DNA from: an uncultured Lachnospiraceae bacterium | GTDB lineage: Bacteria; Bacillota; Clostridia; Lachnospirales; Lachnospiraceae | Direction of reading: 5' to 3' | Assembly: GCA_910585395.1 (NCBI GenBank) | Contig: CAJUCK010000034.1 | Coordinates: 1-15,940 of the forward strand | Length of the DNA: 15,940 bases | Shown here: positions 7,810 to 14,876 of the stretch, piece after piece | Layout: each line of letters starts with the position of its first letter | Position numbering within the stretch: the stretch's first letter is position 1 | Notes under the pieces: model-generated | Told to the model about the DNA's origin: nothing | Databases searched by the model: none | Seen by the model: the letters and a program-made list of their open reading frames with translations, nothing else | Program-made: the position numbers and the translations under genes

Positions 7810-7836
7810 TTGATAAGAATATGCATCTAATATAAT
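7810..7836 (+). promoter_or_regulatory. Possible promoter ahead of the sigma-like gene
   Basis: A perfect TATAAT (7831-7836) is preceded by TTGATA (7810-7815) at a short 15-nt spacing. It lies in the 170-bp gap between the metallophosphoesterase and the sigma-like gene, giving a leader of about 120 nt. The weak A/T-rich hairpin AAAAAG (7793-7798) with CTTTTT (7806-7811) overlaps the preceding stop codon and might end that transcript. The rest of the gap is A-rich (7838-7892). A second candidate with ECF spacing is TGTTAC (7899-7904). Confidence 0.35.
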
Positions 7837-7963
7837 AAAGAGAGAAAAAATATAAGAAAAACTTAAGAAAGTTCGAAAGAAAAAAAGAAAGAAGTTCTGT
7901 TACACTATATATACAATAAATTGTCAGAAGTAGTGGCGGGCAGATGGAAGGACGGGTGTTGTT

Positions 7964-8602
7964 ATGAGAATCGGAAAAGAAAATCTGGTGGTGCAGTTAC
8001 AGCTTCATAATGAGAAAGCATTGGAGTATCTGGTTATGGAACATGGAGAACGTCTAATTTCCATTATTCGTAAACACCTGTTCACTTTGCCCCATTTACA
8101 GCAGAGTTGTCTGATTGACACTGTGCAGAAAATATGGGATTTTTCAGAATATTTTCATGAGAACAATGAGTTTGAGAATTGGATCGGTTCTGTAGCACGG
8201 TACTGCTGTCTGGAATTTCTTCGGTGCCATCGGGATGAGGCTACCATTACCTGGCTGATTGAGAAGGAGATTACAGAAGAGCAGGAAATGATGATAAGCT
8301 GCTTAAAACCAGAAGAACAGGAGCTGTTTATACAGTTTCAGATGGAAGAAGATTCTCAGAGTAAGTATCAGAATATATATGAACTATTAAATCGAATTGA
8401 TACAGATATATTTGAGTATGAAAAAGAACCTTTGACATTAGAAGAAAAACAGGAGGTTCTTCAATGTGTTCAGGCTAACAAAAAGGTAAAAAAACGTAGA
8501 TTCTCACTTAAAAAGTATCTGGGAGCTACAGAGACACCGTTATCAAAAGAGAAGAGCCGTCCTTACTTTCCGCAGAAATTTTTCCTTTATGAGCGTCGGT
8601 AA
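7964..8602 (+). pseudogene. Collapsed ECF sigma factor/anti-sigma fusion remnant
   Basis: An intact 212-aa frame that looks like pieces of two genes. Residues about 1-95 resemble sigma-70 region 2 of ECF-like factors (ENLVVQLQLHNEKALEYLV, then WDFSEYF and FENWIGSVARYCCLEFLR). Residues about 112-135 (LKPEEQELFIQF) look like the beginning of region 4, but its helix-turn-helix never follows. From residue 137, NIYELLNRIDTDIFEYE and LTLEEKQEV are typical of the N-terminus of DUF4179-type anti-sigma factors, which are normally encoded by the next gene. The anti-sigma part stops before any membrane segment; the last residues (from about 188) read antisense through the 3' end of the convergent kinase gene (77-bp overlap). 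A protein without region 4 is unlikely to recognise a -35 box. I infer an internal deletion plus a 3' truncation. The ribosome site (GGAAGG, 7946-7951) is weak and 12 nt away. Confidence 0.65.
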
Positions 8603-9779
8603 TGGCGCGGGCAATAGATAAACCGATTCCGTATCCTCCTGTTTCAGAGTTGCGGGATTTATCTGTCCGGTAAAAACGGTCAAACAAGTAAGGCAGGTTT
8701 TCGCATGAAATTTGTTCTGTAGTGTTGTAAACCATAAGAATTATATTTTTTCCCCGCTTTCTCAGGGTAACTTCAATACAGCCTTGAGGCGGGGAATATT
8801 TTATGGCGTTGTCCAACAGCAGAGAAATCAGCCGTCGGATGGAAGATTCGTCTCCCCAATAGGATAAAAATGGTGTAATATGACTGAAAAATGATTTATT
8901 CTGGGCAGCAGCCAGTGCCTGAAAAGACTGTACACTTTCTTCTACCAGATCGGAAATACAGAAATCAATTTTGAGCAGATGATTATCAGCCTCTTCCATG
9001 CGGGACAGGTAAATGAGCTGGCTGGTCAGGTCTGTCAGCCTCTGCGTCTGTTTCTGGATGCCTTGGGTCCATTCATTTTCTCCAAATTCTATTTCCATAA
9101 TTTCACGATTTGCATTGATGATGGTAACAGGGGTTTTAAGTTCATGCCCGGCATCAGTGATGAAACGCCGCTGTTTTTCATAACTTTCAGAGACTGGTTT
9201 CATCACAATTCTTGAAAAAAAGAACACCAGTCCCAGTACGGAACACAGTCCCAGCAGAGATACCAGAATACTGGTAAGTAAGAAGGAGCGGAAGGTGTCA
9301 AGATTTCTGCTGCAGTCTAAAAATATAATATGGATTCCATCTGCGGAGGTTTTTACGAGATAACGATAACAGGAGAGAAAACCAGAGGTTTTTTTAGAAG
9401 CGATGATTTGGGCAGCATAATCAGATGCTGCGGTATCATCAACGGCAGCAATTTTTCTGGTATCAGTGGAAACAAGACTGCCATCTTCTGTAAGAAGGAC
9501 AGAAAAATAGCGTGTTTCGTACGGCGCCTCTGGTGACATATTCCAGGGTTTTGGATTTTTAGGTTCAGGGGGGCTCCAGCGCTGTCTCTCTTTTTCTTGA
9601 TTCTGAGGAAATTGTGGAAAATGGCCGCTGTTTTCCGATAAATACTGGAGGGTGTGATCAGCATTTTTCACAACCCTCTGGTAATTCAGGTAATTAACAG
9701 AAGTCATAATAATGGTGAGCACCAGAATCATGGACAGCATAGAGATAAAGATGAAACGAGTCTGCAGTTTTTTGATCAT
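8526..9779 (-). CDS. Sensor histidine kinase
   Basis: A 417-aa membrane kinase, partner of the response regulator encoded just before it. Membrane segments at about residues 8-30 and 167-189 flank an extracytoplasmic sensor region of about 135 residues containing a Pro-rich stretch (about 53-86). The catalytic part has the H-box DAGHELKTP with His212, the N-box LLLDNAIKYS, the F-box LFDRFYRTDKS and the G2-box GYGIGLSIA, so it should be active. The start overlaps the regulator's stop (ATGA), and GGAGGAA (complement of 9785-9791) is its ribosome site. It is the last gene of the operon: small ORF, CLC transporter, regulator, kinase. Its stop lies inside the 3' end of the sigma-like remnant, and no terminator hairpin is visible after it. 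The signal is not known; a link to the transported anion is plausible but not shown. Confidence 0.93.
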   Translation of the reverse strand: MIKKLQTRFIFISMLSMILVLTIIMTSVNYLNYQRVVKNADHTLQYLSENSGHFPQFPQNQEKERQRWSPPEPKNPKPWNMSPEAPYETRYFSVLLTEDGSLVSTDTRKIAAVDDTAASDYAAQIIASKKTSGFLSCYRYLVKTSADGIHIIFLDCSRNLDTFRSFLLTSILVSLLGLCSVLGLVFFFSRIVMKPVSESYEKQRRFITDAGHELKTPVTIINANREIMEIEFGENEWTQGIQKQTQRLTDLTSQLIYLSRMEEADNHLLKIDFCISDLVEESVQSFQALAAAQNKSFFSHITPFLSYWGDESSIRRLISLLLDNAIKYSPPQGCIEVTLRKRGKNIILMVYNTTEQISCENLPYLFDRFYRTDKSRNSETGGYGIGLSIARAITDAHKGKISAESKDGSSLLITVSL

Positions 9780-10450
9780 GGAAGTTCCTCCAGAAAATAA
9801 CCAGCGTTGCGGGCGGCTTTAATTTGGACATTTGCATGGAGCGCCGTCAGTTTTTTGCGCAGATAGGATATATAGACCCAGACCACATTGATTTCAACCT
9901 CACTGTCATAGCCCCAGATGCGTTCTAAAAACCGTTGGCTTGGGATGAGCTGTCCCGGATTTCGCATCAGCAGTTCCAGCATCTGAAATTCTTTATTCGT
10001 AAGACGGAAGCTTCCAGTAGGAGAGGATAAAGTAAAAGAGGCCAGATCCAGAATGAGATTTCCAGTGTGCAGGCTGGTATTTACGGCGCGGGTATGTTCT
10101 CTTGTCATGGCACGAATGCGGGCCAGAAGTTCTTTGGCGGCAAAGGGTTTTGTAAGATAATCGTTGGCGCCGGCATCCAGTCCGCTGACTTTATCGTCAA
10201 TTTCTGATTTGGCAGTCAATAATAATACAGGAATAGGATTTCCTTGTTCTCTAATAGTTTTTAATACAGTAATGCCGTCCATTTTAGGCATCATAATGTC
10301 CAAAATAAGTCCGTCATAATTGTTGCTGGTTAAATAAGCCAGAGTTTCTTCTCCATCATGTACAGCGTCTACTGAGTAATTGTTATGCTCCAAAATGGCA
10401 GTAAGGGCGTGAGACAAGTCTTTTTCATCTTCTGCAAGCAGTATCCGCAT
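9776..10450 (-). CDS. OmpR/PhoB-family response regulator
   Basis: A 224-aa DNA-binding response regulator. The receiver has the acidic pocket Glu7-Asp8-Glu9 (LLAEDEKD), phosphoacceptor Asp51 (LILDIMMPKMDG), the LLLTAKS Thr segment and the Lys of DYLTKPF. The C-terminal winged helix shows LTNKEFQMLELLMRNPGQLIP and VEINVVWVYISYLRKKL, then a KAARNAGYFLEE end, which varies from the usual RGxGY (Ala-Asn... here RNAGY). The start is the ATG at 10450 with AGAGGTGG upstream; longer in-frame starts would run into the CLC gene. It lies 13 nt after the CLC stop and overlaps the kinase start by 4 nt, so transporter, regulator and kinase are co-expressed. Confidence 0.95.
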   Translation of the reverse strand: MRILLAEDEKDLSHALTAILEHNNYSVDAVHDGEETLAYLTSNNYDGLILDIMMPKMDGITVLKTIREQGNPIPVLLLTAKSEIDDKVSGLDAGANDYLTKPFAAKELLARIRAMTREHTRAVNTSLHTGNLILDLASFTLSSPTGSFRLTNKEFQMLELLMRNPGQLIPSQRFLERIWGYDSEVEINVVWVYISYLRKKLTALHANVQIKAARNAGYFLEELP

Positions 10451-10463
10451 AAACTTCCACCTC

Positions 10464-11726
10464 TCATTCATGGGTTTTCCGGTTGATAAATTCTGTTTTG
10501 TATTTAGAATATACAATTTTCTGGCTGTGATAAAGCCCATAATAGCCAGACAGCATATAGCTTAAGGCAATAGATAAAAGATAATATGGCATGCCTGAAA
10601 AGCCGAACAGTTCAAAGCAGATCAGCAGGGAGGTGATTGGACAGTTAGTAACTCCGCAAAATACAGCTCCCATGCCCGCGGCAGTACATAATGCGGGAGA
10701 AAAGTTGACAAAATTTCCAAACAGACAGCCAAAAGTGCCTCCGATGACAAAAGAAGGGACAATTTCGCCGCCCTTGAATCCAGAACCAAGTGTCACTGCA
10801 GTAAAGACCATCTTTAGGAGGAAGGCAGAGGGTTCATAGTCATTTTCAAAACAACGGGCGATAATCGGCATTCCAGCGCCATTATAATCCTGGCTCTGAA
10901 CCAGCAGTGTCAGAATTACAATAAAGGTTCCTCCTGTGAAAATCCGCAAATAAGGACTTGGAAGGTATTTTTTGTACAGTTTTTCTCCACTGTGAAGCAT
11001 AATACAGAAAAGAGTGCTGATGCCGGCGCAAAGGATGGCAAGAATGGCAACGGCAGTGCCTGTGGTAAGGGTAAACTCTGGGAGCTCGGTTATCAGAAAT
11101 TGTTCCGGCATGACATTGAAATATTCAGCAACCCCTTTTGCCGTCAGGGAGGCGATAACACAGGGAACTAAAGCAGCATAATGCATGATGCCTACGCTTA
11201 CCACCTCCATAGAAAAAATAGAAGCGGCCATTGGAGTGCCAAACAGTGCAGAAAAAGCAGCGCTCATACCGCACATAATCATAATATGCTGATCCTTTTC
11301 ATCAAATTTCAGCAGACGCCCCAGAGAGTTGCCGATACTGCCGCCAAGCTGTAGAGCGGCTCCTTCGCGGCCGGCAGAACCGCCGAACAAGTGAGTCATA
11401 ACCGTGGAAATAAATATAAGGGGAGCTATTTTTAAAGGAATATGCTTTCCTGAATGGATGGCTGCCAGTACCAGATTGGTTCCAGCATCTTTCTCATCAT
11501 GCATTAAATGGTATGCTCCTACAATCAAAAGCCCAGCAGCAGGCAGCAGGAGAATTAGGCAGGGATAAAGGAGACGCATCTCATTTGCCCATGTCATACA
11601 GTAGTGGAATACCGTTCCTGCACTGCCAATCAATGTTCCTGATAATAAAGAAAAGGCCAGCCATTTGATAAAGATATAAAAGCGGCTGGCAAAATGCCGG
11701 ATATAATATTCAAGTTCTTCTCTCAT
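10464..11726 (-). CDS. CLC-family anion transporter, probably fluoride/proton type
   Basis: A 420-aa multi-pass membrane protein of the CLC channel/antiporter family. It has FGGSAGREG with gating glutamate Glu121, GTPMAASIFSMEV (about 163-175), and GSGFKGGEIVPSFVIGG near the pore. Three points separate it from classical chloride members: GREG is followed by Ala instead of Pro, the central GSGIP motif is replaced by AGTNLVL (81-87), and GGxFxP is replaced by GGEIVP. These resemble the CLC-F fluoride/proton antiporters. No fluoride-riboswitch signature was found upstream. ATG 11726 has GGAG 7 nt upstream and overlaps the preceding small ORF by 17 nt. The fusion of the operon with a two-component system suggests expression in response to an external cue. 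A chloride role cannot be excluded from sequence alone. Confidence 0.9.
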   Translation of the reverse strand: MREELEYYIRHFASRFYIFIKWLAFSLLSGTLIGSAGTVFHYCMTWANEMRLLYPCLILLLPAAGLLIVGAYHLMHDEKDAGTNLVLAAIHSGKHIPLKIAPLIFISTVMTHLFGGSAGREGAALQLGGSIGNSLGRLLKFDEKDQHIMIMCGMSAAFSALFGTPMAASIFSMEVVSVGIMHYAALVPCVIASLTAKGVAEYFNVMPEQFLITELPEFTLTTGTAVAILAILCAGISTLFCIMLHSGEKLYKKYLPSPYLRIFTGGTFIVILTLLVQSQDYNGAGMPIIARCFENDYEPSAFLLKMVFTAVTLGSGFKGGEIVPSFVIGGTFGCLFGNFVNFSPALCTAAGMGAVFCGVTNCPITSLLICFELFGFSGMPYYLLSIALSYMLSGYYGLYHSQKIVYSKYKTEFINRKTHE

Positions 11727-11883
11727 AAATAAACTCCAATTCTTTGTCTGTCAGTTCGGCCAGTGATATCTGTAGAAGCTCTGCCAGTACTTCAGGCAGC
11801 AGCAAAAAGCCAGCTGGATCATACAGATGCCACGGGCGAAGAACCTTTCCCCGCAGGATTCTTTGTTCTATCTTATCATCCAT
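11710..11883 (-). CDS. Small hypothetical protein upstream of CLC (57 aa)
   Basis: A 57-aa frame from ATG 11883 (an in-frame TTG at 11898 would give 62 aa). I do not recognise it. It is soluble, amphipathic and Leu/Glu-rich, with the core RPWHLYDPAGFLLLPEVLAELL and a C-terminus TDKELEFIYERR. Evidence that it is real: it sits between a good promoter (11917-11945) and the CLC gene, its stop overlaps the CLC start by 17 nt in a coupling arrangement, and its composition is protein-like. Against it: no Shine-Dalgarno is seen before either start, so it may be translated from a short leader or only be a leader frame that couples CLC translation. Confidence 0.55.
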   Translation of the reverse strand: MDDKIEQRILRGKVLRPWHLYDPAGFLLLPEVLAELLQISLAELTDKELEFIYERRT

Positions 11884-11906
11884 TTTAATAATCTGCAAGT
11901 CGGACT

Positions 11907-11976
11907 TTGTAAGGTTATTGTAAGAAAAGGAGAGTTTCTTGTTAAGAAATATTAGTTAAAATAGACTTAACAAGAA
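11907..11976. promoter_or_regulatory. Shared operator region between divergent operons
   Basis: Two elements lie between the divergent CLC and DUF975 operons. First, the direct repeat TTGTAAG (11907-11913) and TTGTAAG (11918-11924) is separated by 4 bp, that is, one helical turn apart, the layout bound by OmpR/PhoB-family dimers. Second, a perfect 11-bp inverted repeat, TTCTTGTTAAG (11936-11946) and CTTAACAAGAA (11966-11976), has a 19-bp spacer. A + strand -10 candidate, TAAAAT (11957-11962), sits in that spacer but has no good -35 (GTTTCT, 11934-11939), as expected for an activator-dependent promoter. Which of the two flanking regulators binds is not known. Confidence 0.5.
11917..11945 (-). 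promoter_or_regulatory. Promoter of the CLC-regulator-kinase operon
   Basis: On the - strand, TTAACA (complement of 11940-11945) and TACAAT (complement of 11917-11922) are 17 nt apart, each matching five of six consensus positions. Transcription should start near 11910, about 27 nt before the small ORF's ATG. The -35 box overlaps the left arm of an 11-bp inverted repeat, and the -10 box overlaps one of two TTGTAAG repeats, so bound regulators would occlude it. Confidence 0.65.
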
Positions 11977-12006
11977 GAAATAAAAATCGACAAGGAGGAG
12001 ACGGAT

Positions 12007-12864
12007 ATGTGGACCAGAAGAGAGTTAAAAGAAAAAGCAAAAGTAAAGTTTAAAATGAATTATTGGAAATGCGTCCTGGCAGCATTACTTTTGTCAGTAC
12101 TTGGCATAAGTATGACAGCGGGAGGAAGCAGGCATATGTATTCCTGGATTCAGGAAGGAGATTCAGGTGATAACTATGAGTATCATGCAGAAGCCTATGA
12201 GGAGCTTGAAGATGACGGTCCATATTTGGATGACTTGTTTAGTGATCTGGGGGAAAAGTCAAGTACTTTGCCGAATGGGGAAATTGATACTGGAAAGGGA
12301 ATCGCAGTAATGTTTGCTTTTCTGATGATTTTTCTGATGTTATTTATCATACTGGTGATAGTGCTGGTAATAGTACTTCCGGTGGAAATTCTGATTGTCA
12401 ATCCTCTGGAGGTGGGAATTCAGCGTTTTTTTGTCAAAAACTTAAAAGAAGAGGCAAATATTAGAGAAGTATGTTATGCGTTTGATCATCATTATAAAAA
12501 TTCTGTTAAAATTATGTTTTTGCGGGAAGTTTATATATTTTTATGGAGTCTCCTATTTATTATCCCTGGAGTTATCAAAACGTATGAATATCGGATGATT
12601 CCTTATATTCTCGAAGAAAATCCAGATATCAGCAGAGAGGAAGCGTTTGCCCGCAGCCGGCGCATGATGACTGGAAACAGATGGAAAGCCTTTGTACTGG
12701 ACTTATCTTTTCTGGGATGGTATATTTTAAGTGGATTGACGTTTGGCATTTTAGGAATTTTTTATGTAAATCCGTATGTGGCACAAACCAGGGCGGCTCT
12801 TTATCAAAAACTGAAAGAAAAAGAGCCAGGAGAGCAGTTACGGGAGATTCCATATCAGGGATAA
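12007..12864 (+). CDS. DUF975 family membrane protein
   Basis: A 285-aa integral membrane protein. The start MWTRRELKEKAKVKFKMNYW is the usual DUF975 N-terminal helix, and the second half carries the family signature: LLFIIPGVIKTYEYRMIPYI, then NPDISREEAFARSRRMMTGN, then WKAFVLDLSFLGWYIL. Likely membrane segments are at about 21-38, 99-133, 176-194 and 228-255. A long acidic loop (about 48-95) separates the first two. The family has no proven biochemical role. ATG 12007 is 8 nt after a strong AAGGAGG (11992-11998). It is the first gene of an operon with a regulator and a kinase (39-bp gap, then 2-bp gap), so it may be the system's output or an accessory to sensing. Confidence 0.9.
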   Translation: MWTRRELKEKAKVKFKMNYWKCVLAALLLSVLGISMTAGGSRHMYSWIQEGDSGDNYEYHAEAYEELEDDGPYLDDLFSDLGEKSSTLPNGEIDTGKGIAVMFAFLMIFLMLFIILVIVLVIVLPVEILIVNPLEVGIQRFFVKNLKEEANIREVCYAFDHHYKNSVKIMFLREVYIFLWSLLFIIPGVIKTYEYRMIPYILEENPDISREEAFARSRRMMTGNRWKAFVLDLSFLGWYILSGLTFGILGIFYVNPYVAQTRAALYQKLKEKEPGEQLREIPYQG

Positions 12865-12903
12865 AGTGTCAAATTAGCAGACAGGTGAGAAAAGAGGAAG
12901 ATT

Positions 12904-13563
12904 ATGGCATATACAATTCTGGTTGCAGATGATGAAGCAGAAATCAGGGAGCTGCTTCGTCTCTATCTGGAAAAGGATGGGTATCAGGTGCTTTCCCTGT
13001 TAGAAAAAGAAGAAGTCGACATGGTGATTTTAGATATTATGATGCCGGAAATGGATGGCTACCGGGTGTTAAAAAAGCTGAGAGAAAACAGCAATATACC
13101 TGTGATGATGCTGTCAGCAAAAAATCAGGATTCTGATAAAATACTGGGTCTTGATCTGGGAGCTGATGATTATCTGGCGAAGCCCTTTAATCCGATGGAA
13201 GCTATGGCAAGAATTAATTCCAATATCCGCAGATTTTATTCTCTTGGGGCCAAGAGCAGGGAATTAAAACAACTTCAGGTTAAAGATTTAAAGCTTGACA
13301 CAGAAGCATGTGTGGTATATCAAAAAGAACATCCTGTCGATCTGACTTCTGTAGAATATAAACTGTTAAGGCTGTTTATGGAACATCCTGGGAAGGTATT
13401 TACCAAGCAGCAGGTGTACGAAAATGTTTGGGGAGAAGAGTACGCCATTGCAGACAATAATATTATGGTGTGTATCAGCAGGCTGCGTGCCAAACTTTCT
13501 GAGGACAGCAGCGCCTATATCAAAACTATTCGGGGACTTGGTTATCGTATGGAGAAGGAATAG
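12904..13563 (+). CDS. OmpR-family response regulator with shortened receiver
   Basis: A 219-aa response regulator with acidic pocket Asp9-Asp10-Glu11, phosphoacceptor Asp44 (VILDIMMPEMDG), Ser71 (MMLSAK) and Lys93 (DYLAKPF). A complete OmpR-type winged helix follows (VDLTSVEYKLLRLFMEHPG, then NNIMVCISRLRAKL, ending IRGLGYRME). In normal receivers the phosphoacceptor is near residue 51-54, as in the other regulator in this window (Asp51). Here GYQVL runs straight into SLLEKEEVDM, so about nine residues at the end of beta-2 and start of alpha-2 are missing. Spacing after Asp44 is normal, so only this one segment is lost, in frame. GAGGAAG before ATG 12904 is the ribosome site; the kinase gene starts 2 nt after the stop. 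Whether the protein folds and is phosphorylated is open. Confidence 0.92.
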   Translation: MAYTILVADDEAEIRELLRLYLEKDGYQVLSLLEKEEVDMVILDIMMPEMDGYRVLKKLRENSNIPVMMLSAKNQDSDKILGLDLGADDYLAKPFNPMEAMARINSNIRRFYSLGAKSRELKQLQVKDLKLDTEACVVYQKEHPVDLTSVEYKLLRLFMEHPGKVFTKQQVYENVWGEEYAIADNNIMVCISRLRAKLSEDSSAYIKTIRGLGYRMEKE

Positions 13564-13565
13564 AG

Positions 13566-14774
13566 ATGAAACATAAGGAATGGAAACGTTTTCTAGTCAG
13601 ACGTTTTCTGATGATTCTGGTTTTGGTGAGCATCAGTGAATGGCTGTTGAATGGGTTTTTTGACACAGTATTATTTCCCTGGCTGTCGGATATTTTGAAC
13701 ATGGAATTTTTTATGGTCGGACTGGAACATGGAATGAGTATCGGTGTCTTGCTGAGAGGAGTTCTCTATCTTGCAGTTACAGGAATCTGCAGCTATTTTC
13801 CGGAGGTGATCGGAGCAGGACTGCGTGCAGTCAGTGAACGGTGGGCAGGAAGTGTTATTACGGAGCGGATAGCAAGACAGACGCTGCATCTCAGCCCGCG
13901 CCAGACTCAGATTTATATCTGGGGAATGGTGGCGATTACTGTATTAATTATACTTGCGCTTCTGATTCCTTATATAACAGCGGCTTTTGCATTCAGCCAG
14001 ATGGTGGAAGGGCAGGTACAGCGAATAGAAGAGAGGGAAAGACAGCAGAAGGAAGAGTACGACAGAAGAAAGAATCTGCTTTTATCTGACGTGGCACATG
14101 ATCTTAAGACGCCGATGACCACGGTGGCAGGTTATGCAAGGGCGCTGCTTCCAGAAGGAACATCAAAAGGACAGGGAGAGTGGGATGATGGAATTTCTTT
14201 TCAAAAAAGGCAGGAGTATTTGGAAACCATTTACAATAAATCTATGCAGATGAGCGGTTTGTTAAACTTATTGTTCGAATATGTAAAACTGGACAGTGAA
14301 GGATTTCAGCTGAAAAAGACAGTGGAAGATCTATGGGAATTGCTGCGGGACTGCGGTGCAGGTATGTATATGGATTTTGAAGAAAAGCAAATAGAGATGA
14401 TTCCTCAGATTCCAGAGGGAAAATGTGAGATGGAGGCTGACAAAGTGCAGATTCAGCGTGTTATAAATAATCTGCTGAGCAATGCTTTAAAACATAACCA
14501 GCCAGGTTCTTGCGTATGGATTATAGCAGAGCAGGAAGATGAAAATATTACGATCCGAATTTGTGACAATGGAGCGGTAATTCCAGAAAAAACGGCAAAA
14601 TATATATTTGAACCTTTTGTACTGGGGAATGAATCCAGGAGCGGAGGCAAAGGAAGCGGCCTTGGTTTAAGTATCGCACATAAGATCGTTGTTATGCATG
14701 GTGGAAGTCTCACTTTGGAGCAGAACCAGGAAGAAGAATATAGCAAATCTTTTGTGATACGGTTCGAGCTGTGA
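13566..14774 (+). CDS. Sensor histidine kinase
   Basis: A 402-aa membrane kinase paired with the preceding regulator (2-nt gap, AAGGAA ribosome site). Probable membrane segments lie at about residues 12-30, 56-76 and 117-142, with little extracytoplasmic sequence between, so it may sense through its membrane part or a partner such as the DUF975 protein. A charged linker (about 148-170, EERERQQKEEYDRRKN) leads to the H-box SDVAHDLKTPMTT with His178. The ATPase part has NNLLSNALKHN, DNGAVIP, IFEPFVLG and GSGLGLSIAHKI, so all catalytic boxes are present. No clear terminator follows; the A/T stem AAAAAT-CGT-ATTTTT (14813-14827) is weak. Confidence 0.93.
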   Translation: MKHKEWKRFLVRRFLMILVLVSISEWLLNGFFDTVLFPWLSDILNMEFFMVGLEHGMSIGVLLRGVLYLAVTGICSYFPEVIGAGLRAVSERWAGSVITERIARQTLHLSPRQTQIYIWGMVAITVLIILALLIPYITAAFAFSQMVEGQVQRIEERERQQKEEYDRRKNLLLSDVAHDLKTPMTTVAGYARALLPEGTSKGQGEWDDGISFQKRQEYLETIYNKSMQMSGLLNLLFEYVKLDSEGFQLKKTVEDLWELLRDCGAGMYMDFEEKQIEMIPQIPEGKCEMEADKVQIQRVINNLLSNALKHNQPGSCVWIIAEQEDENITIRICDNGAVIPEKTAKYIFEPFVLGNESRSGGKGSGLGLSIAHKIVVMHGGSLTLEQNQEEEYSKSFVIRFEL

Positions 14775-14830
14775 TAGGGAGTGCAGATTACAAAATGTGG
14801 AGAGTTCACTGCAAAAATCGTATTTTTCTG

Positions 14831-14876
14831 TATAATCGTCATTTGCTTTATATGATGTAAAAAAATAGAAAGCAAA
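14831..14876 (+). promoter_or_regulatory. -10 box and inverted repeat ahead of the XRE-type gene
   Basis: A perfect TATAAT (14831-14836) has no convincing -35 at 17 nt. Just downstream, where transcription should start, TTTGCTTT (14842-14849) and AAAGCAAA (14869-14876) form a perfect 8-bp inverted repeat with a 19-bp spacer, ending one base before the AGAGG ribosome site. It could be an autoregulatory operator or an RNA stem that limits translation. Confidence 0.45.

Noticed and set aside
10451..10540. Upstream 30-codon extension of the response regulator
   Set aside because: It would overlap the CLC reading frame, while ATG 10450 has a good ribosome site and begins exactly at the receiver's first strand.
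11899..12006. Fluoride (crcB) riboswitch before the CLC operon
   Set aside because: No GGNGAUGG-type core was found on the - strand, and the inferred leader is only about 27 nt.
14453..14875. Antisense frame of 140 aa over the second kinase's ATPase domain
   Set aside because: It is opposite unmistakable N-, F- and G-boxes and lacks a ribosome site.
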